32,185 nt of DNA from contig CAJXMR010000038.1 of NCBI GenBank assembly GCA_913056305.1, forward strand, positions 1-32,185, read 5' to 3'. Positions 7,896 through 15,312 of this stretch are shown here, in pieces. Numbering within the stretch: position 1 is the first letter of the stretch; each line of letters opens with the position of its first letter. The stretch is from an uncultured Ralstonia sp. Lineage in GTDB: Bacteria; Pseudomonadota; Gammaproteobacteria; Burkholderiales; Burkholderiaceae. The notes below the pieces were generated by a model, which was given only the letters and a program-made list of their open reading frames with translations, was not told where the DNA came from and made no database searches. The translations under genes and the position numbers were made by a program.

Positions 7896-9107
7896 CTAGT
7901 TTGCGGACGCGGCGGTGTTGGCCGCTTCGTCATCGTTGGCGCTGATCTTGCTGGAGGGCACGCACACCCGATTGCGGCCCTGGCGCTTGGCCTCGATCAG
8001 CGCCAGGTCGGCGTCGGCCAGCAGGTGGGCGAGATCCTGCCCAGGCTGCAATGGCGCGGCGCCCACGCTGATCGTCAGCGGACCCGCCGGGTGGCGGTGC
8101 GGGGCCACGGCCACCTTCAGTCGCTCGACCACGGCCAGGGTGGCGCCCAGGCTGCAGCCCGGCAGCAGCACCGCAAATTCGTCGCCACCCAGGCGCCCGA
8201 AGATGTCGTTCGGACGCAGCGCGCCGGCCAGCGCTTCGGACAGCGCCACCAGCGCTTCGTCGCCGGCGGCGTGGCCCCAGGCATCGTTGATGGACTTGAA
8301 ATGGTCGACGTCCAGATACAGCGCGCACAACGGCTCGCCGTGGTGCTGGGCGCGCTCCACCGCGAAGCCGCCCAGCTCGAAGAAGCGCTGGCGTGCCAGC
8401 TGGCCGGTCAGGTGATCGGTATTGGCGCGGTCGGTCAGGTGGAGCTCGGCAGCAAAGTGGCGCGCCATGGCCCGCAGCAGGTAGCGGTGGATGACCGCGC
8501 TGGCAGCGATGCAGATGGGCAGGTACAGCGCCAGCCCAAGCCAGGCATGGCGCATCACGGTTGCGGGCTCGTTGGCGGTTAGCAGGGCCACGACCGGCCC
8601 AGCCGCGCAGAGCGACATGGCGATGGCGAAATCGCGCCGCGTGAGCCACGCCGGGGCGGTCGCCAGCGGCATCAGGTAGAAGGCGGGCAGCACCCACTCG
8701 ATCCCGGCCTGATGCCCGAACGCGATGATGGCGACTTCCTCCGCCAGCAGGTGCGCCAGCGCCAGCGTGGGCCAGGCACCGGTATGCCGGTTGCGCTGCG
8801 CCACCAGCACGATGGTCGTCAGCAGCGCGAGCATGGCCAGCAGCGGTGCCAGTGCATGCAACAGCCCCGCCGCCCAGCCCAGCGCCACCGCAAAGCCGTA
8901 CGCCAGCACCCCGCACTTGCTGAGCGCAAGGATCATCGGCACGAAGTGGCGCGCCTGGTAGTCGCGCGAAGGCGCGCGTGCGTCAGGCAGGACGGAGAGG
9001 AGGGGAGGATTCGCGCTCAAGACAGTTTTAAAAAGCGTCCTGGCGCGTATGAGTGATGCGGGCGCTGGAGGCTTGTGGCCGGGGTAGTGCGCTACCGAAG
9101 CGCGCAT
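7896..9107 (-). CDS. Membrane-bound diguanylate cyclase (GGDEF)
   Basis: Makes c-di-GMP from two GTP. The N-terminal half has about six transmembrane segments (GVLAYGFAVALGWAAGLL through LYLPICIAASAVIHRYLL) with no recognised sensory domain. The C-terminal ~170 residues are a GGDEF domain: LYLDVDHFKSINDAWGH, then RLGGDEFAVLLPG with an intact active site. RPND lies five residues before GGDEF, the correct place for the RxxD allosteric inhibitory site. There is no EAL domain. The start is unresolved: the ATG at 9107 has no SD and may lie within promoter DNA (TAGAAT on this strand), while the next ATG at 8936 sits just before the first membrane helix. Its proximity to nfrB, with its c-di-GMP-binding-type domain, makes it a candidate activator of the polysaccharide synthase, but that is only inference. 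Confidence 0.88.
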   Translation of the reverse strand: MRASVAHYPGHKPPAPASLIRARTLFKTVLSANPPLLSVLPDARAPSRDYQARHFVPMILALSKCGVLAYGFAVALGWAAGLLHALAPLLAMLALLTTIVLVAQRNRHTGAWPTLALAHLLAEEVAIIAFGHQAGIEWVLPAFYLMPLATAPAWLTRRDFAIAMSLCAAGPVVALLTANEPATVMRHAWLGLALYLPICIAASAVIHRYLLRAMARHFAAELHLTDRANTDHLTGQLARQRFFELGGFAVERAQHHGEPLCALYLDVDHFKSINDAWGHAAGDEALVALSEALAGALRPNDIFGRLGGDEFAVLLPGCSLGATLAVVERLKVAVAPHRHPAGPLTISVGAAPLQPGQDLAHLLADADLALIEAKRQGRNRVCVPSSKISANDDEAANTAASAN

Positions 9108-9122
9108 TCTAACGGCGGGTTG

Positions 9123-9142
9123 GGCCGCCGTGCGGCCTTTTT
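9123..9142 (+). terminator. Orphan intrinsic-terminator-like hairpin on + strand
   Basis: GGCCGC (9123-9128), a 3-nt loop and GCGGCC (9132-9137) are followed by TTTTT. It points along the + strand although both flanking genes are on the - strand, so it would stop antisense transcription or is fortuitous. Confidence 0.3.
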
Positions 9143-9203
9143 CGTGGGGTCCCGCCCAGCGTGGGGTGCGGCAATGTTGCACGGCGCGGACGCCCGCGGT
9201 AGA

Positions 9204-10532
9204 TCAGCCCGCCAGCACCTGCCGCACCAGCCACACATTGGCGACGCTGATGATGCCGAACAGGCACCACGCCAGCATCGACGTTAAACGGGTGTTAACA
9301 AATGCGCCCATCAAGGTTTGGTCGTTTGTCATGCGGATCAGCGGAAACATCGCGAAGGGCAGCTGCAAGCCGAGCACCACCTGACTGATCACCAGCAACT
9401 TGCCCACGGCATGGTCGCCCAGCATCGCCACGCCGATGAAGGCCGGGATCAGCGCCAGCGCCCGCGTGATGAGACGCCGCTGCCAGCAGGGGATGCGCAG
9501 GTCGAGAAAGCCTTCCATCAGGATCTGGCCGGCGATGGTGCCGGTAAAGGTGGAGCTTTGCCCGGACGCCAGCAGCGCAATGCCGAACAGCAGTCCGGCC
9601 GCGGCGGTGCCCACGATGGGTTCCAGCAGGCGGTAGGTGTCCTGGATGTCGGCCACGTCCTGGTGGCCGTTGGCGTGGAAGGCCGCCGCCGCCAGCACCA
9701 GGATGGCGCCGTTGATCACCAGCGCCAGCGCCAGCGAAAAAATCGTATCCAGCCGCGACAGCCCGACCGCCTCGCGGCGTGCGGCCTCGGTGTCGGCCAC
9801 CACGCGGGTCTGCACCACGGATGAATGCAGATACAGGTTGTGCGGCATCACCGTCGCGCCGAGGATGCCGATGGCGAGGTACAGCGGCTCGCGTGTGCTG
9901 ATGGCCTGCCAAGAGGGCATCAGCCCGGCCGCCACCGACGGCCAGTGTGGGCGGATCAGCGCCAGCTCGACGAAGTAGCACAGCCCGATGGTCAGGATCA
10001 GCCCCAGCACGATGGCTTCGAGCTGGCGGAAGTTCTTGCCCTTGAGGCCCAGCACGATCAGCGTGTCCAGCGCGGTCAGGGCCACGCCGGCCAGGATGGG
10101 CACCCCCAGCAGCAGGTGGAAGGCCAGCGCGCAGCCGAGTACCTCGGCCAGGTCGCAGGCGACGATCGACAACTCCGCCAGCAGCCATTGCACGCGCACG
10201 GCGCCGGGGCGGTAGCGATCGCGCGAAAGCCGCGCCAGGTCCTTGCCTGTCACGATGCCCAGTCGCGCTGACAAACACTGCAGCACCATCGCCGCCAAGC
10301 CGGAGAGCAGCACCACGAACAGCAGCGCGTAGCCGTAGCGCGAGCCGGCCTCGATGTCGGTGGCCCAGTTGCCGGGGTCCATGTAGCCGACTGACACCAG
10401 CAGGCCCGGACCGGCAAAACGCAGCAGCTTTTTCCACAACGGCGCGTCCACCGGCATGGCGACGGTGCCGCGTACCTCGGACGGGCAGAACGGCGCGGTG
10501 GCGGTGGTGGGCAGGGCGGGTAGGCGGAACAT
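9204..10532 (-). CDS. mntH: Nramp-family divalent metal (Mn2+/Fe2+) transporter
   Basis: 442 residues with about 11 transmembrane segments, the usual size for bacterial MntH. Proton-coupled import of Mn2+ and related metals across the inner membrane. The two metal-binding motifs of the LeuT-fold family are present: DPGN at 52-55 in TM1 and MPHN at 229-232 in TM6, the latter followed by LYLHSS. Other family segments include ELSIVACDLAEVLG and LASGQSSTFTGTIAGQ. The first ATG is used, although its SD is poor and M26 (VAMPVDAPLWKKLL) is a possible alternative. The gene is divergent from the two-component operon, with a 342-bp region between. No clear MntR, Fur or Mn-riboswitch signature was found upstream. 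Confidence 0.93.
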   Translation of the reverse strand: MFRLPALPTTATAPFCPSEVRGTVAMPVDAPLWKKLLRFAGPGLLVSVGYMDPGNWATDIEAGSRYGYALLFVVLLSGLAAMVLQCLSARLGIVTGKDLARLSRDRYRPGAVRVQWLLAELSIVACDLAEVLGCALAFHLLLGVPILAGVALTALDTLIVLGLKGKNFRQLEAIVLGLILTIGLCYFVELALIRPHWPSVAAGLMPSWQAISTREPLYLAIGILGATVMPHNLYLHSSVVQTRVVADTEAARREAVGLSRLDTIFSLALALVINGAILVLAAAAFHANGHQDVADIQDTYRLLEPIVGTAAAGLLFGIALLASGQSSTFTGTIAGQILMEGFLDLRIPCWQRRLITRALALIPAFIGVAMLGDHAVGKLLVISQVVLGLQLPFAMFPLIRMTNDQTLMGAFVNTRLTSMLAWCLFGIISVANVWLVRQVLAG

Positions 10533-10874
10533 GGCGCAAAGGCAATCGGAACTGCGCCATGATAGCCAAGCGTGGCGATTGGCATGGCACGCGTGCGGGC
10601 CGAAGCATCTCGGGCGACGTTATGCTCAGAGAAGTCTGACGGACCGGCCATCCTTGCCTTGGCTGGCAAGCACCGGCGAACCCAGTACTGTGGCGAGGGG
10701 GGCGGCGCGGGCAGGCATCGGGCACCTCCGACTTGTGTCTGACTGTGCCTATTTTTGTTACGCAACTTTAAGGAAATGCTCAGACCGTTGCGGTAGATTG
10801 CGCTGTCTGCCGGCGCGTGTCGCCGGCGTTTTTGTTGCCTCGAGCGCACACAACGTGCTCAGGAGTTGCCGCAC
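10533..10874. promoter_or_regulatory. Divergent promoter region mntH / response regulator
   Basis: This 342-bp gap holds no convincing gene. A 6-bp perfect inverted repeat (CTTGCC 10653-10658, GGCAAG 10665-10670, spacer 6) lies 121 bp upstream of mntH. The AT-rich block 10751-10780 contains CTTTAAGGAAATGCTCAGA, loosely like the two half-sites bound by PmrA/QseB-class regulators. TAGATT at 10794-10799 could be the -10 of the two-component operon; its -35 position (AGGAAA) is poor, as expected of an activated promoter. The SD AGGAG (10861-10865) precedes the ATG at 10875. Confidence 0.4.
10809..10836 (+). terminator. Terminator-like hairpin in the 5' leader of the two-component operon
   Basis: GCCGGCG (10809-10815), loop CGTGT, CGCCGGC (10821-10827), then GTTTTTGTT: a perfect 7-bp GC stem followed by a T-rich run. 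No + strand gene ends upstream, so it lies in the leader of the response-regulator gene, about ten bases after the proposed -10. It may be an attenuator, a stabilising 5' stem, or a block on read-through from upstream. Confidence 0.5.
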
Positions 10875-11540
10875 ATGAATGCCATCCTGCTGATCGAAGA
10901 TGACCTGCCTCTCGGAACCGCGCTGGCGCGAGCACTGCGGCAGGCGGGCTACAACACGACCTGGGTGCGCCGCCTGATGGACGCCCAGAAGTGGATGTCC
11001 ACCAACAGCTTCGAGGCCATCGTGCTCGACCTGGGCCTGCCCGATGGTGAGGGCCATACCTTCCTCGAAGAACTGCGCGCGGCGCACAGCGACGTCCCGG
11101 TCATCATCGCCAGTGCGCGCGATGCGCTGTCCGAGCGCCTGCAAAGCCTGGATGCCGGCGCGGACGATTTCCTCGTCAAGCCCTTCCCCGTGGATGAGCT
11201 GATCGCCCGCCTGCGCGCCGTGCTGCGCCGCCATGCGGGGCAGAGCACCAACCGCTGGAGCGTTGGCTCTCTGGTGGTGGAGCCCACGCAGAAGCGCGTC
11301 ACGCAAGACGGCAACGTGGTCGAGCTCACGCCGCGCGAATACCAGCTGCTGTTCGAGCTGGTGCGCCGCGCCCACCGCTGGGTCACGCGCGAGACGCTGA
11401 TGGACGCGCTCTACCGCGAAGGCAACCGCGTCAGCGCCAACGCGCTCGAAGTGGTGATCCACCACCTGCGCAGCAAGCTGGGCGAGGGCGTGATCCAGAC
11501 CATCCGCGGCGTCGGCTACATGATCGGGGGCAACCGGTGA
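10875..11540 (+). CDS. OmpR/PhoB-family response regulator (QseB/PmrA-like)
   Basis: 221 residues; ATG with AGGAG nine bases upstream. The receiver domain (1-115) has the acidic pair E8/D9-D10, phospho-acceptor D52 in IVLDLGLPDGEG, S80 in the switch position and K102 in VKPFPVDELI. The winged-helix DNA-binding domain (about 125-220) contains LTPREYQLLFELV and NALEVVIHHLRSKLGEGVIQTIRGVGYMI, typical of the QseB/PmrA/BasR branch. It is a cytoplasmic transcription factor controlled by phosphorylation from the kinase encoded next, whose start overlaps this stop by 4 bp (GTGA). The signal and target genes cannot be deduced. The preceding leader has a possible self-binding site and a terminator-like hairpin. 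Confidence 0.93.
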   Translation: MNAILLIEDDLPLGTALARALRQAGYNTTWVRRLMDAQKWMSTNSFEAIVLDLGLPDGEGHTFLEELRAAHSDVPVIIASARDALSERLQSLDAGADDFLVKPFPVDELIARLRAVLRRHAGQSTNRWSVGSLVVEPTQKRVTQDGNVVELTPREYQLLFELVRRAHRWVTRETLMDALYREGNRVSANALEVVIHHLRSKLGEGVIQTIRGVGYMIGGNR

Positions 11541-13003
11541 GGTTGACGGTTCCCGCCATCCTGCGGGTCCGCTCGCTCTCCTTCCGTCTTTATGTATTGA
11601 TCCTGCTGGCGCTGATCCTGATGCTGCTGGTGCAGCTGGTCATCGCTTATCTGGAAATCTCGCGCAGCAACAGCCGGCAGGTCGTCAGCGAGCTGCGCAT
11701 GTCGGCCCAGGCCTATGCTGACCTGACCTCGTTCAACCTGGACGACGTGCCGCGCCGCGAAGAATTCCTGCGCCGCCTCACTGACATCAAACTGGGCCTG
11801 TCGCAGCCCGACATCCTTCCCGGCGAGTTCCGCTACGTGCTGTGCGATCGCGCCGGCAACGTCGTCACGGCGTTTCCTGGTGCACCAACCATGCAATGCG
11901 GCAAGGCGCACGGCAAGGTGGTCGAGATCATGCTTGAGGGCGCGCCGTGGCGTGCCTATACCGTCGACAGTGTGGACGGCAAGCTGACCGCCACCGTCGC
12001 CCAGCCGATGTCGGCGTACGACCGCGCCATCCGCGACCTGTTCCACGAAGTCGCGCTGACCATGGCCGTGCTGGCCGCGGTGCTGATGGTGATGGTGGGC
12101 TGGGCCGCGCATCAGGGCTTGAAACCGTTGCGCATACTGACCCGCCAGGTCGAGTCGCGTGACAGCACTGACCTGGAACCCGTGCAGCGCGTCGAGCATG
12201 CCGAGCTCAAGCCGCTGGTGGAGGCGCTCAACGGCCTGTTTGCGCGCGTGCGGCGCGGTATCGACGCCGACCGCCGCTTCTTCGCCGATGCCGCGCACGA
12301 GCTGCGTACGCCGCTGGCGGCCATCCAGGCGCAGGCCTACGTGGTCTCGCATTCCGACAGCGAGGAAGACCGCGCTACCGCCCTGCGCGAATTCGATCGT
12401 GGCATCTCACGCGCAACGCAATCGCTGTCCAAGCTCCTGGCGCTCGCGCGGCTGGATGCGCGCCGCACCGAAGCGCAGCTGACACAGGGGGCGCTGTCCG
12501 ATCTGGCCGGTTGCGCGCGTAGTGGCGTGATCCAGCAGGCGTCGCGCGCGGAGCGCCGCAACATCACCTTGTCGTACGACGGCGAGAGCCAGGCGTGGGT
12601 GCCGGTGTCGCATGAAGACGCCGCCACGCTGGTGGAGAACGTGCTTGACAACGCCGTGCGCGAAACGCCGAAAGGCGGCGAGGTGCATGTGAGCGTGCAA
12701 CGCCTCGACATCGATGGCCTGGTCACGATCGAGCTGCGCATCGAGGATACCGGCCCCGGCATTCCCCCCGACGAGCGCGAGCGTGTGTTCGAGCGCTTCT
12801 ATCGGCCGCGCGATAGCCAATCGCAGGGCAGCGGGCTTGGGCTGGCGATCGTGCGCCGCATTGCCGAGCTCGGCAATGGCTCGGCGACGATCGAGGATGG
12901 TATTGGTGGCAAGGGCTGCGCCGTGGTGATCCGCCTGCCGGCACTGGCCGACGTGCCTGAGCCGCTCGAGCCGGACGGCGCGCCCCCCGGCATGGCGGAC
13001 TGA
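11537..13003 (+). CDS. Sensor histidine kinase (QseC/PmrB-like)
   Basis: 488 residues, GTG start overlapping the regulator stop. TM1 is about residues 18-38 (LYVLILLALILMLLVQLVIAY). The periplasmic sensor region runs ~39-170 and has two cysteines (C103, C121). TM2 is about 172-192 (VALTMAVLAAVLMVMVGWAA). A HAMP-like linker follows, then the HisKA H-box FFADAAHELRTPLA with phospho-accepting H254. The HATPase_c domain has the N-box (LVENVLDNAVRETPKGG), G1 box (IEDTGPGIP), F-box (FERFYRP) and G2 box (GSGLGLAIVRRI). It autophosphorylates and passes phosphate to the upstream-encoded regulator. It ends convergent to an oxidoreductase gene, with a shared hairpin between. Confidence 0.94.
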   Translation: MRLTVPAILRVRSLSFRLYVLILLALILMLLVQLVIAYLEISRSNSRQVVSELRMSAQAYADLTSFNLDDVPRREEFLRRLTDIKLGLSQPDILPGEFRYVLCDRAGNVVTAFPGAPTMQCGKAHGKVVEIMLEGAPWRAYTVDSVDGKLTATVAQPMSAYDRAIRDLFHEVALTMAVLAAVLMVMVGWAAHQGLKPLRILTRQVESRDSTDLEPVQRVEHAELKPLVEALNGLFARVRRGIDADRRFFADAAHELRTPLAAIQAQAYVVSHSDSEEDRATALREFDRGISRATQSLSKLLALARLDARRTEAQLTQGALSDLAGCARSGVIQQASRAERRNITLSYDGESQAWVPVSHEDAATLVENVLDNAVRETPKGGEVHVSVQRLDIDGLVTIELRIEDTGPGIPPDERERVFERFYRPRDSQSQGSGLGLAIVRRIAELGNGSATIEDGIGGKGCAVVIRLPALADVPEPLEPDGAPPGMAD

Positions 13004-13011
13004 CGCGCGGC

Positions 13012-13045
13012 CGGTGCGAGGGCCGCGTTGGCGCGCCTCGCACCG
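13012..13045. terminator. Bidirectional terminator hairpin between convergent genes
   Basis: CGGTGCGAGG (13012-13021) and CCTCGCACCG (13036-13045) form a perfect 10-bp stem around a 14-nt loop that can itself pair (CGC/GCG). It lies 8 bp after the kinase stop and 16 bp beyond the oxidoreductase stop. There is no T-run, so it is a barrier hairpin rather than a textbook intrinsic terminator. Confidence 0.6.
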
Positions 13046-13061
13046 CCAGCCACCTCGACGA

Positions 13062-13673
13062 TCAATACCCGACCGTAAAGCGCTGGCGCGGGTGCGCCGG
13101 ATGCTCGGTCTCGTCCAGGAAGGCGATCGCAAAGTCTTCCATCGAGAGCCAGCTCTTGCCGTTGGCATCCGCCAGCAGCGTGTCGTGCCCCAAGCGGAAA
13201 TGGCCGGTGCGCTCGCCCGGTTCGAAGAACGCTGACGGCGACACGAAGGTCCAGTTCAGTTCCGTCTCCTTACGCAGCGCATTCAGGAAATCGCGGCCAG
13301 CCGAGGCTTCGGCGTGATACTCCTTCGGGAATTGCGGCGTATCGACCAGCGCCACGCCCGGCGCCACTTCCAGGCTGCCTGCGCCGCCGACCACCAGCAG
13401 GCGCGGCACACCGGCCTGCTTCACGGCACCGACGATCTGGTCGGCGCTGGTCTGCAGGAAGCGCACCGTGCTGTAGGCCACGTCGTTGCCCGCCAGCGCC
13501 GCCGCCAGTGCGGCCTGGTCGGCCACGTCGACGTCCTGGGTGGTCAGGCCTGCACGAGCCGGCAGCTTGGAGGCGGTGCGCGCGATGGCCGTTACCTGGT
13601 GGCCGCGGCGCAGCGCTTCGTCGATCAGGCGGGTGCCCACGCGCCCCGTGGCGCCGATGATTGCGATCTTCAT
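13062..13673 (-). CDS. NAD(P)-binding oxidoreductase (atypical SDR / NmrA-like)
   Basis: 203 residues. The ATG at 13673 has AAGGAG six bases upstream; a TTG two codons earlier would abut the SD. The N-terminal Rossmann motif is KIAIIGATGRVGTRLIDEAL (GxxGxxG), followed by GHQVTAIARTASKL, where the Arg suggests NADP preference. Later segments VAYSTVRFLQTSADQIVGAV, RLLVVGGAGSLEV and LNWTFVSPSAFFEPG match the small NAD(P)H-binding proteins often annotated with flavin reductase or NAD-dependent epimerase names. Substrate unknown; an oxidoreductase or redox-sensing role is plausible. It is followed upstream by an Rrf2 repressor gene on the same strand, and a palindrome sits on its promoter, so it is probably the Rrf2 target. 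Confidence 0.85.
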   Translation of the reverse strand: MKIAIIGATGRVGTRLIDEALRRGHQVTAIARTASKLPARAGLTTQDVDVADQAALAAALAGNDVAYSTVRFLQTSADQIVGAVKQAGVPRLLVVGGAGSLEVAPGVALVDTPQFPKEYHAEASAGRDFLNALRKETELNWTFVSPSAFFEPGERTGHFRLGHDTLLADANGKSWLSMEDFAIAFLDETEHPAHPRQRFTVGY

Positions 13674-13701
13674 GTTCAACTCCTTATCGAGTGGTTGGTC
13701 A

Positions 13702-13729
13702 TTTATATGTAATTAATGCAGTTACATAT
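13702..13729 (-). promoter_or_regulatory. Operator/promoter of the oxidoreductase gene
   Basis: A perfect 8-bp inverted repeat, ATATGTAA (13705-13712) and TTACATAT (13722-13729) with a 9-bp spacer, in an AT-rich island. On the - strand it overlaps TATAAA (13702-13707), a good -10 about 28 bp before the start codon; no strong -35 is evident. A repressor bound here would block RNA polymerase. The likely binder is the neighbouring Rrf2 protein. Confidence 0.55.
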
Positions 13730-13761
13730 GCAGGTAAAAAAACACGCCGGCACGCCAAGCC

Positions 13762-14199
13762 TCAAGCCCGGCGACGACGGCGTTGAGCGTGTTCCACCTC
13801 ATCGAGCATGCCGGCGATGGTCTGCCCGGCAAGTTCGGCTTCCATGGCAGCCTGCGCGCGTTCGGTCACGCGCTCCAGCACGCCGGTGATCTCGCGGCCC
13901 ACCTCGCACGCCGGATTTGGCGCATTGGGCGGCAGCGCGATCAGTACCGATGATTCCACCACCCGGAACACGTCGAGCAGCGTGATGCGATCGGCCGGCC
14001 GGGCCAGCATGGCGCCGCCCGTCGCGCCCATCTGCGAAGTGATGAAACCGGCCTCGGCCAGTTGCGCCACCAGGCGGCGGATCAGCGCCGGGTTGGTGCC
14101 CACGCTGCCTGCAATCAGCGACGACGGCACGGGGCCCTCCGCGCTGGCAAGCAGCGTGAGGATGTGCACGGCGACGGCGAAACGGCTACTGGTGGACAT
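13762..14199 (-). CDS. Rrf2-family transcriptional regulator
   Basis: 145 residues from the ATG at 14199 (MSTSSRFAVAVHILTLL, the normal family N-terminus); an in-frame upstream extension would run through the promoter described separately. The winged helix contains SSLIAGSVGTNPALIRRLVAQL (recognition region) and AGFITSQMGATGGAMLARPADRITLLDV, both Rrf2 hallmarks. Iron-sulphur members such as IscR carry three clustered cysteines; only one Cys (NPACEVG) is visible here, so it is more like the YwnA/cluster-free branch. The C-terminal helix ends in a basic QRRRRRA tail. It probably represses itself and the downstream oxidoreductase gene, 88 bp away on the same strand, from two related 25-bp sites. 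Confidence 0.9.
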   Translation of the reverse strand: MSTSSRFAVAVHILTLLASAEGPVPSSLIAGSVGTNPALIRRLVAQLAEAGFITSQMGATGGAMLARPADRITLLDVFRVVESSVLIALPPNAPNPACEVGREITGVLERVTERAQAAMEAELAGQTIAGMLDEVEHAQRRRRRA

Positions 14200-14211
14200 G
14201 GCGATCAATGA

Positions 14212-14250
14212 AACTGTTACCAGTGTAGATACAGTTCGATGCACGGTCAA
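14212..14250 (-). promoter_or_regulatory. Promoter and candidate self-operator of the Rrf2 gene
   Basis: On the - strand TTGACC (14245-14250) and TACACT (14222-14227) are separated by exactly 17 bp, a good sigma-70 promoter 22 bp before the start codon. An inverted repeat, AACTGT (14212-14217) and ACAGTT (14231-14236), covers the -10. Its 25-bp span and TGTA...ACA core match the operator of the oxidoreductase gene. Confidence 0.6.
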
Positions 14251-14526
14251 CCCCGCTCGGGATCACCCTGGCCGGGCAGCAGCGAACCCGGCCAAGTGGG
14301 TGTTCCGCAATGCATTTGCGCTGGCGATCACCAGCCGGGGCGTGTTCGCCGCGTGAGCACCAAACGATCTATGCGCGCGGTCCGCAAAAACGCAATTCGC
14401 TGCCGTGCCGTGGTGTGCGAACGGTACCATCGTCGGCGCCGCTGCTTCTACAGTTGGAGCCATATGCCGTGGCTGTGCCACTGGCCCCGCGTTTCTCTTG
14501 GCATCCAAACACACAGGAGTGTTCTC
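14251..14526. other. Remainder of the divergent Rrf2/HAD intergenic region
   Basis: Between the Rrf2 start (14199) and the HAD start (14527) there are 327 bases. Beyond the Rrf2 promoter region I see no convincing gene, repeat or promoter; the only clear signal is the SD AGGAG (14515-14519) of the HAD gene. Confidence 0.4.
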
Positions 14527-15225
14527 ATGGCCCTTCGGGATTTCAAAGTGCTGACCTTCGACGTCGTCGGGACGTTGATCGACTTCGAGGGTGGCATGCT
14601 CGCCTACCTGCGCCGCGCGGTGCCCGACAGCACGGTGACGGACGACGCGTTCCTCGCCGCCTACCGCGCCGCGCGCAAGCGGGGCCAGACCGAGTGGTAT
14701 CCCGATGATCTCGTGCCGTGCTGGCACATCGTCGCGCAGCAGCTTGGCCTGCCCGATACCGATGCGCTGGCCCGCGGTTTTCGCGATTCAGTGGCGGACT
14801 GGCCAGCGTTTCCCGATTCTGTTGAAGCGCTGCAGCGCCTGCACAAGCACTTCAAGCTCGTGACGATGACCAACGCCCAGTCCTGGGCGCTCGCGCATTT
14901 CCAGAAGACGCTCGGCTCGCCGTTCGACATGCTGCTCGCCTGCGACGATGCGCTGTGCGAGAAGCCCGACGCGCGCTACTTTGCGTATGCGCGTGGCCGC
15001 TACGAGGGCGCCTGGGGCTTCAAGCAGGCCGACAACCTGCACGTGGCGCAGAGCCAGTACCACGACATCGGCATCTCCAAGCGCTTGGGCATCACCACCT
15101 GCTGGATCGAGCGACGCCACGGCATGAAGGACTCCGGCGGCACCATCGAATCCGAGCACACCGTGCCCGACTACCACTTCCACACGCTCGCGCAACTGGC
15201 CGACGCGGTCGAGGCCGGGCAGTGA
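14527..15225 (+). CDS. HAD-superfamily hydrolase, haloacid-dehalogenase-like
   Basis: 232 residues; ATG with AGGAG seven bases upstream. HAD motif I is FDVVGTLID with nucleophile D12; the second Asp of phosphatases is replaced (DVVGT rather than DxD), as in 2-haloacid dehalogenases and similar carbon-acting members. Motif II is VTMTNAQSW, motif III is the Lys of CEKPDARYF, and motif IV is QYHDIGISKRLG. A helical cap domain (about 20-95) includes DDAFLAAYRAARKRG. The substrate is unknown. A second HAD protein with the same motif I type lies at 24595-25260 in the same cluster, which suggests a role in the unidentified amine pathway. A true dehalogenase is possible but the dehalogenase SSNxWD motif is not kept. 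Confidence 0.85.
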   Translation: MALRDFKVLTFDVVGTLIDFEGGMLAYLRRAVPDSTVTDDAFLAAYRAARKRGQTEWYPDDLVPCWHIVAQQLGLPDTDALARGFRDSVADWPAFPDSVEALQRLHKHFKLVTMTNAQSWALAHFQKTLGSPFDMLLACDDALCEKPDARYFAYARGRYEGAWGFKQADNLHVAQSQYHDIGISKRLGITTCWIERRHGMKDSGGTIESEHTVPDYHFHTLAQLADAVEAGQ

Positions 15226-15242
15226 TCTGATGCACGATTGCC

Positions 15243-15270
15243 GCACCGGTGGTCGACATGCCACCGGTGC
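15243..15270 (+). repeat. Hairpin between HAD and cupin genes
   Basis: GCACCGGTGG (15243-15252) and CCACCGGTGC (15261-15270) form a perfect 10-bp inverted repeat with an 8-nt loop, 18 bp after the HAD stop. No T-run follows. It could terminate or attenuate transcription before the cupin gene, or stabilise the HAD mRNA end. Confidence 0.5.
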
Positions 15271-15312
15271 GCGCCGGCGACTCTCCCTTCCAATTCCATT
15301 GCGCGACACCTC

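Noticed and set aside
6561-8582. Long open frame on the + strand across mscS and the cyclase gene
   Set aside because: Antisense shadow; both - strand genes have diagnostic motifs and this frame has none.
10533-10700. Manganese riboswitch or MntR box before mntH
   Set aside because: No match to the yybP-ykoY core or to the MntR palindrome that I could find by eye on the - strand.
14527-15225. Phosphonoacetaldehyde hydrolase (PhnX) working with the aminotransferase as a PhnW-like enzyme
   Set aside because: Motif I has DxxGT as in PhnX, but the PhnX cap-domain lysine motif is not evident and the aminotransferase is class III, not the class V PhnW.
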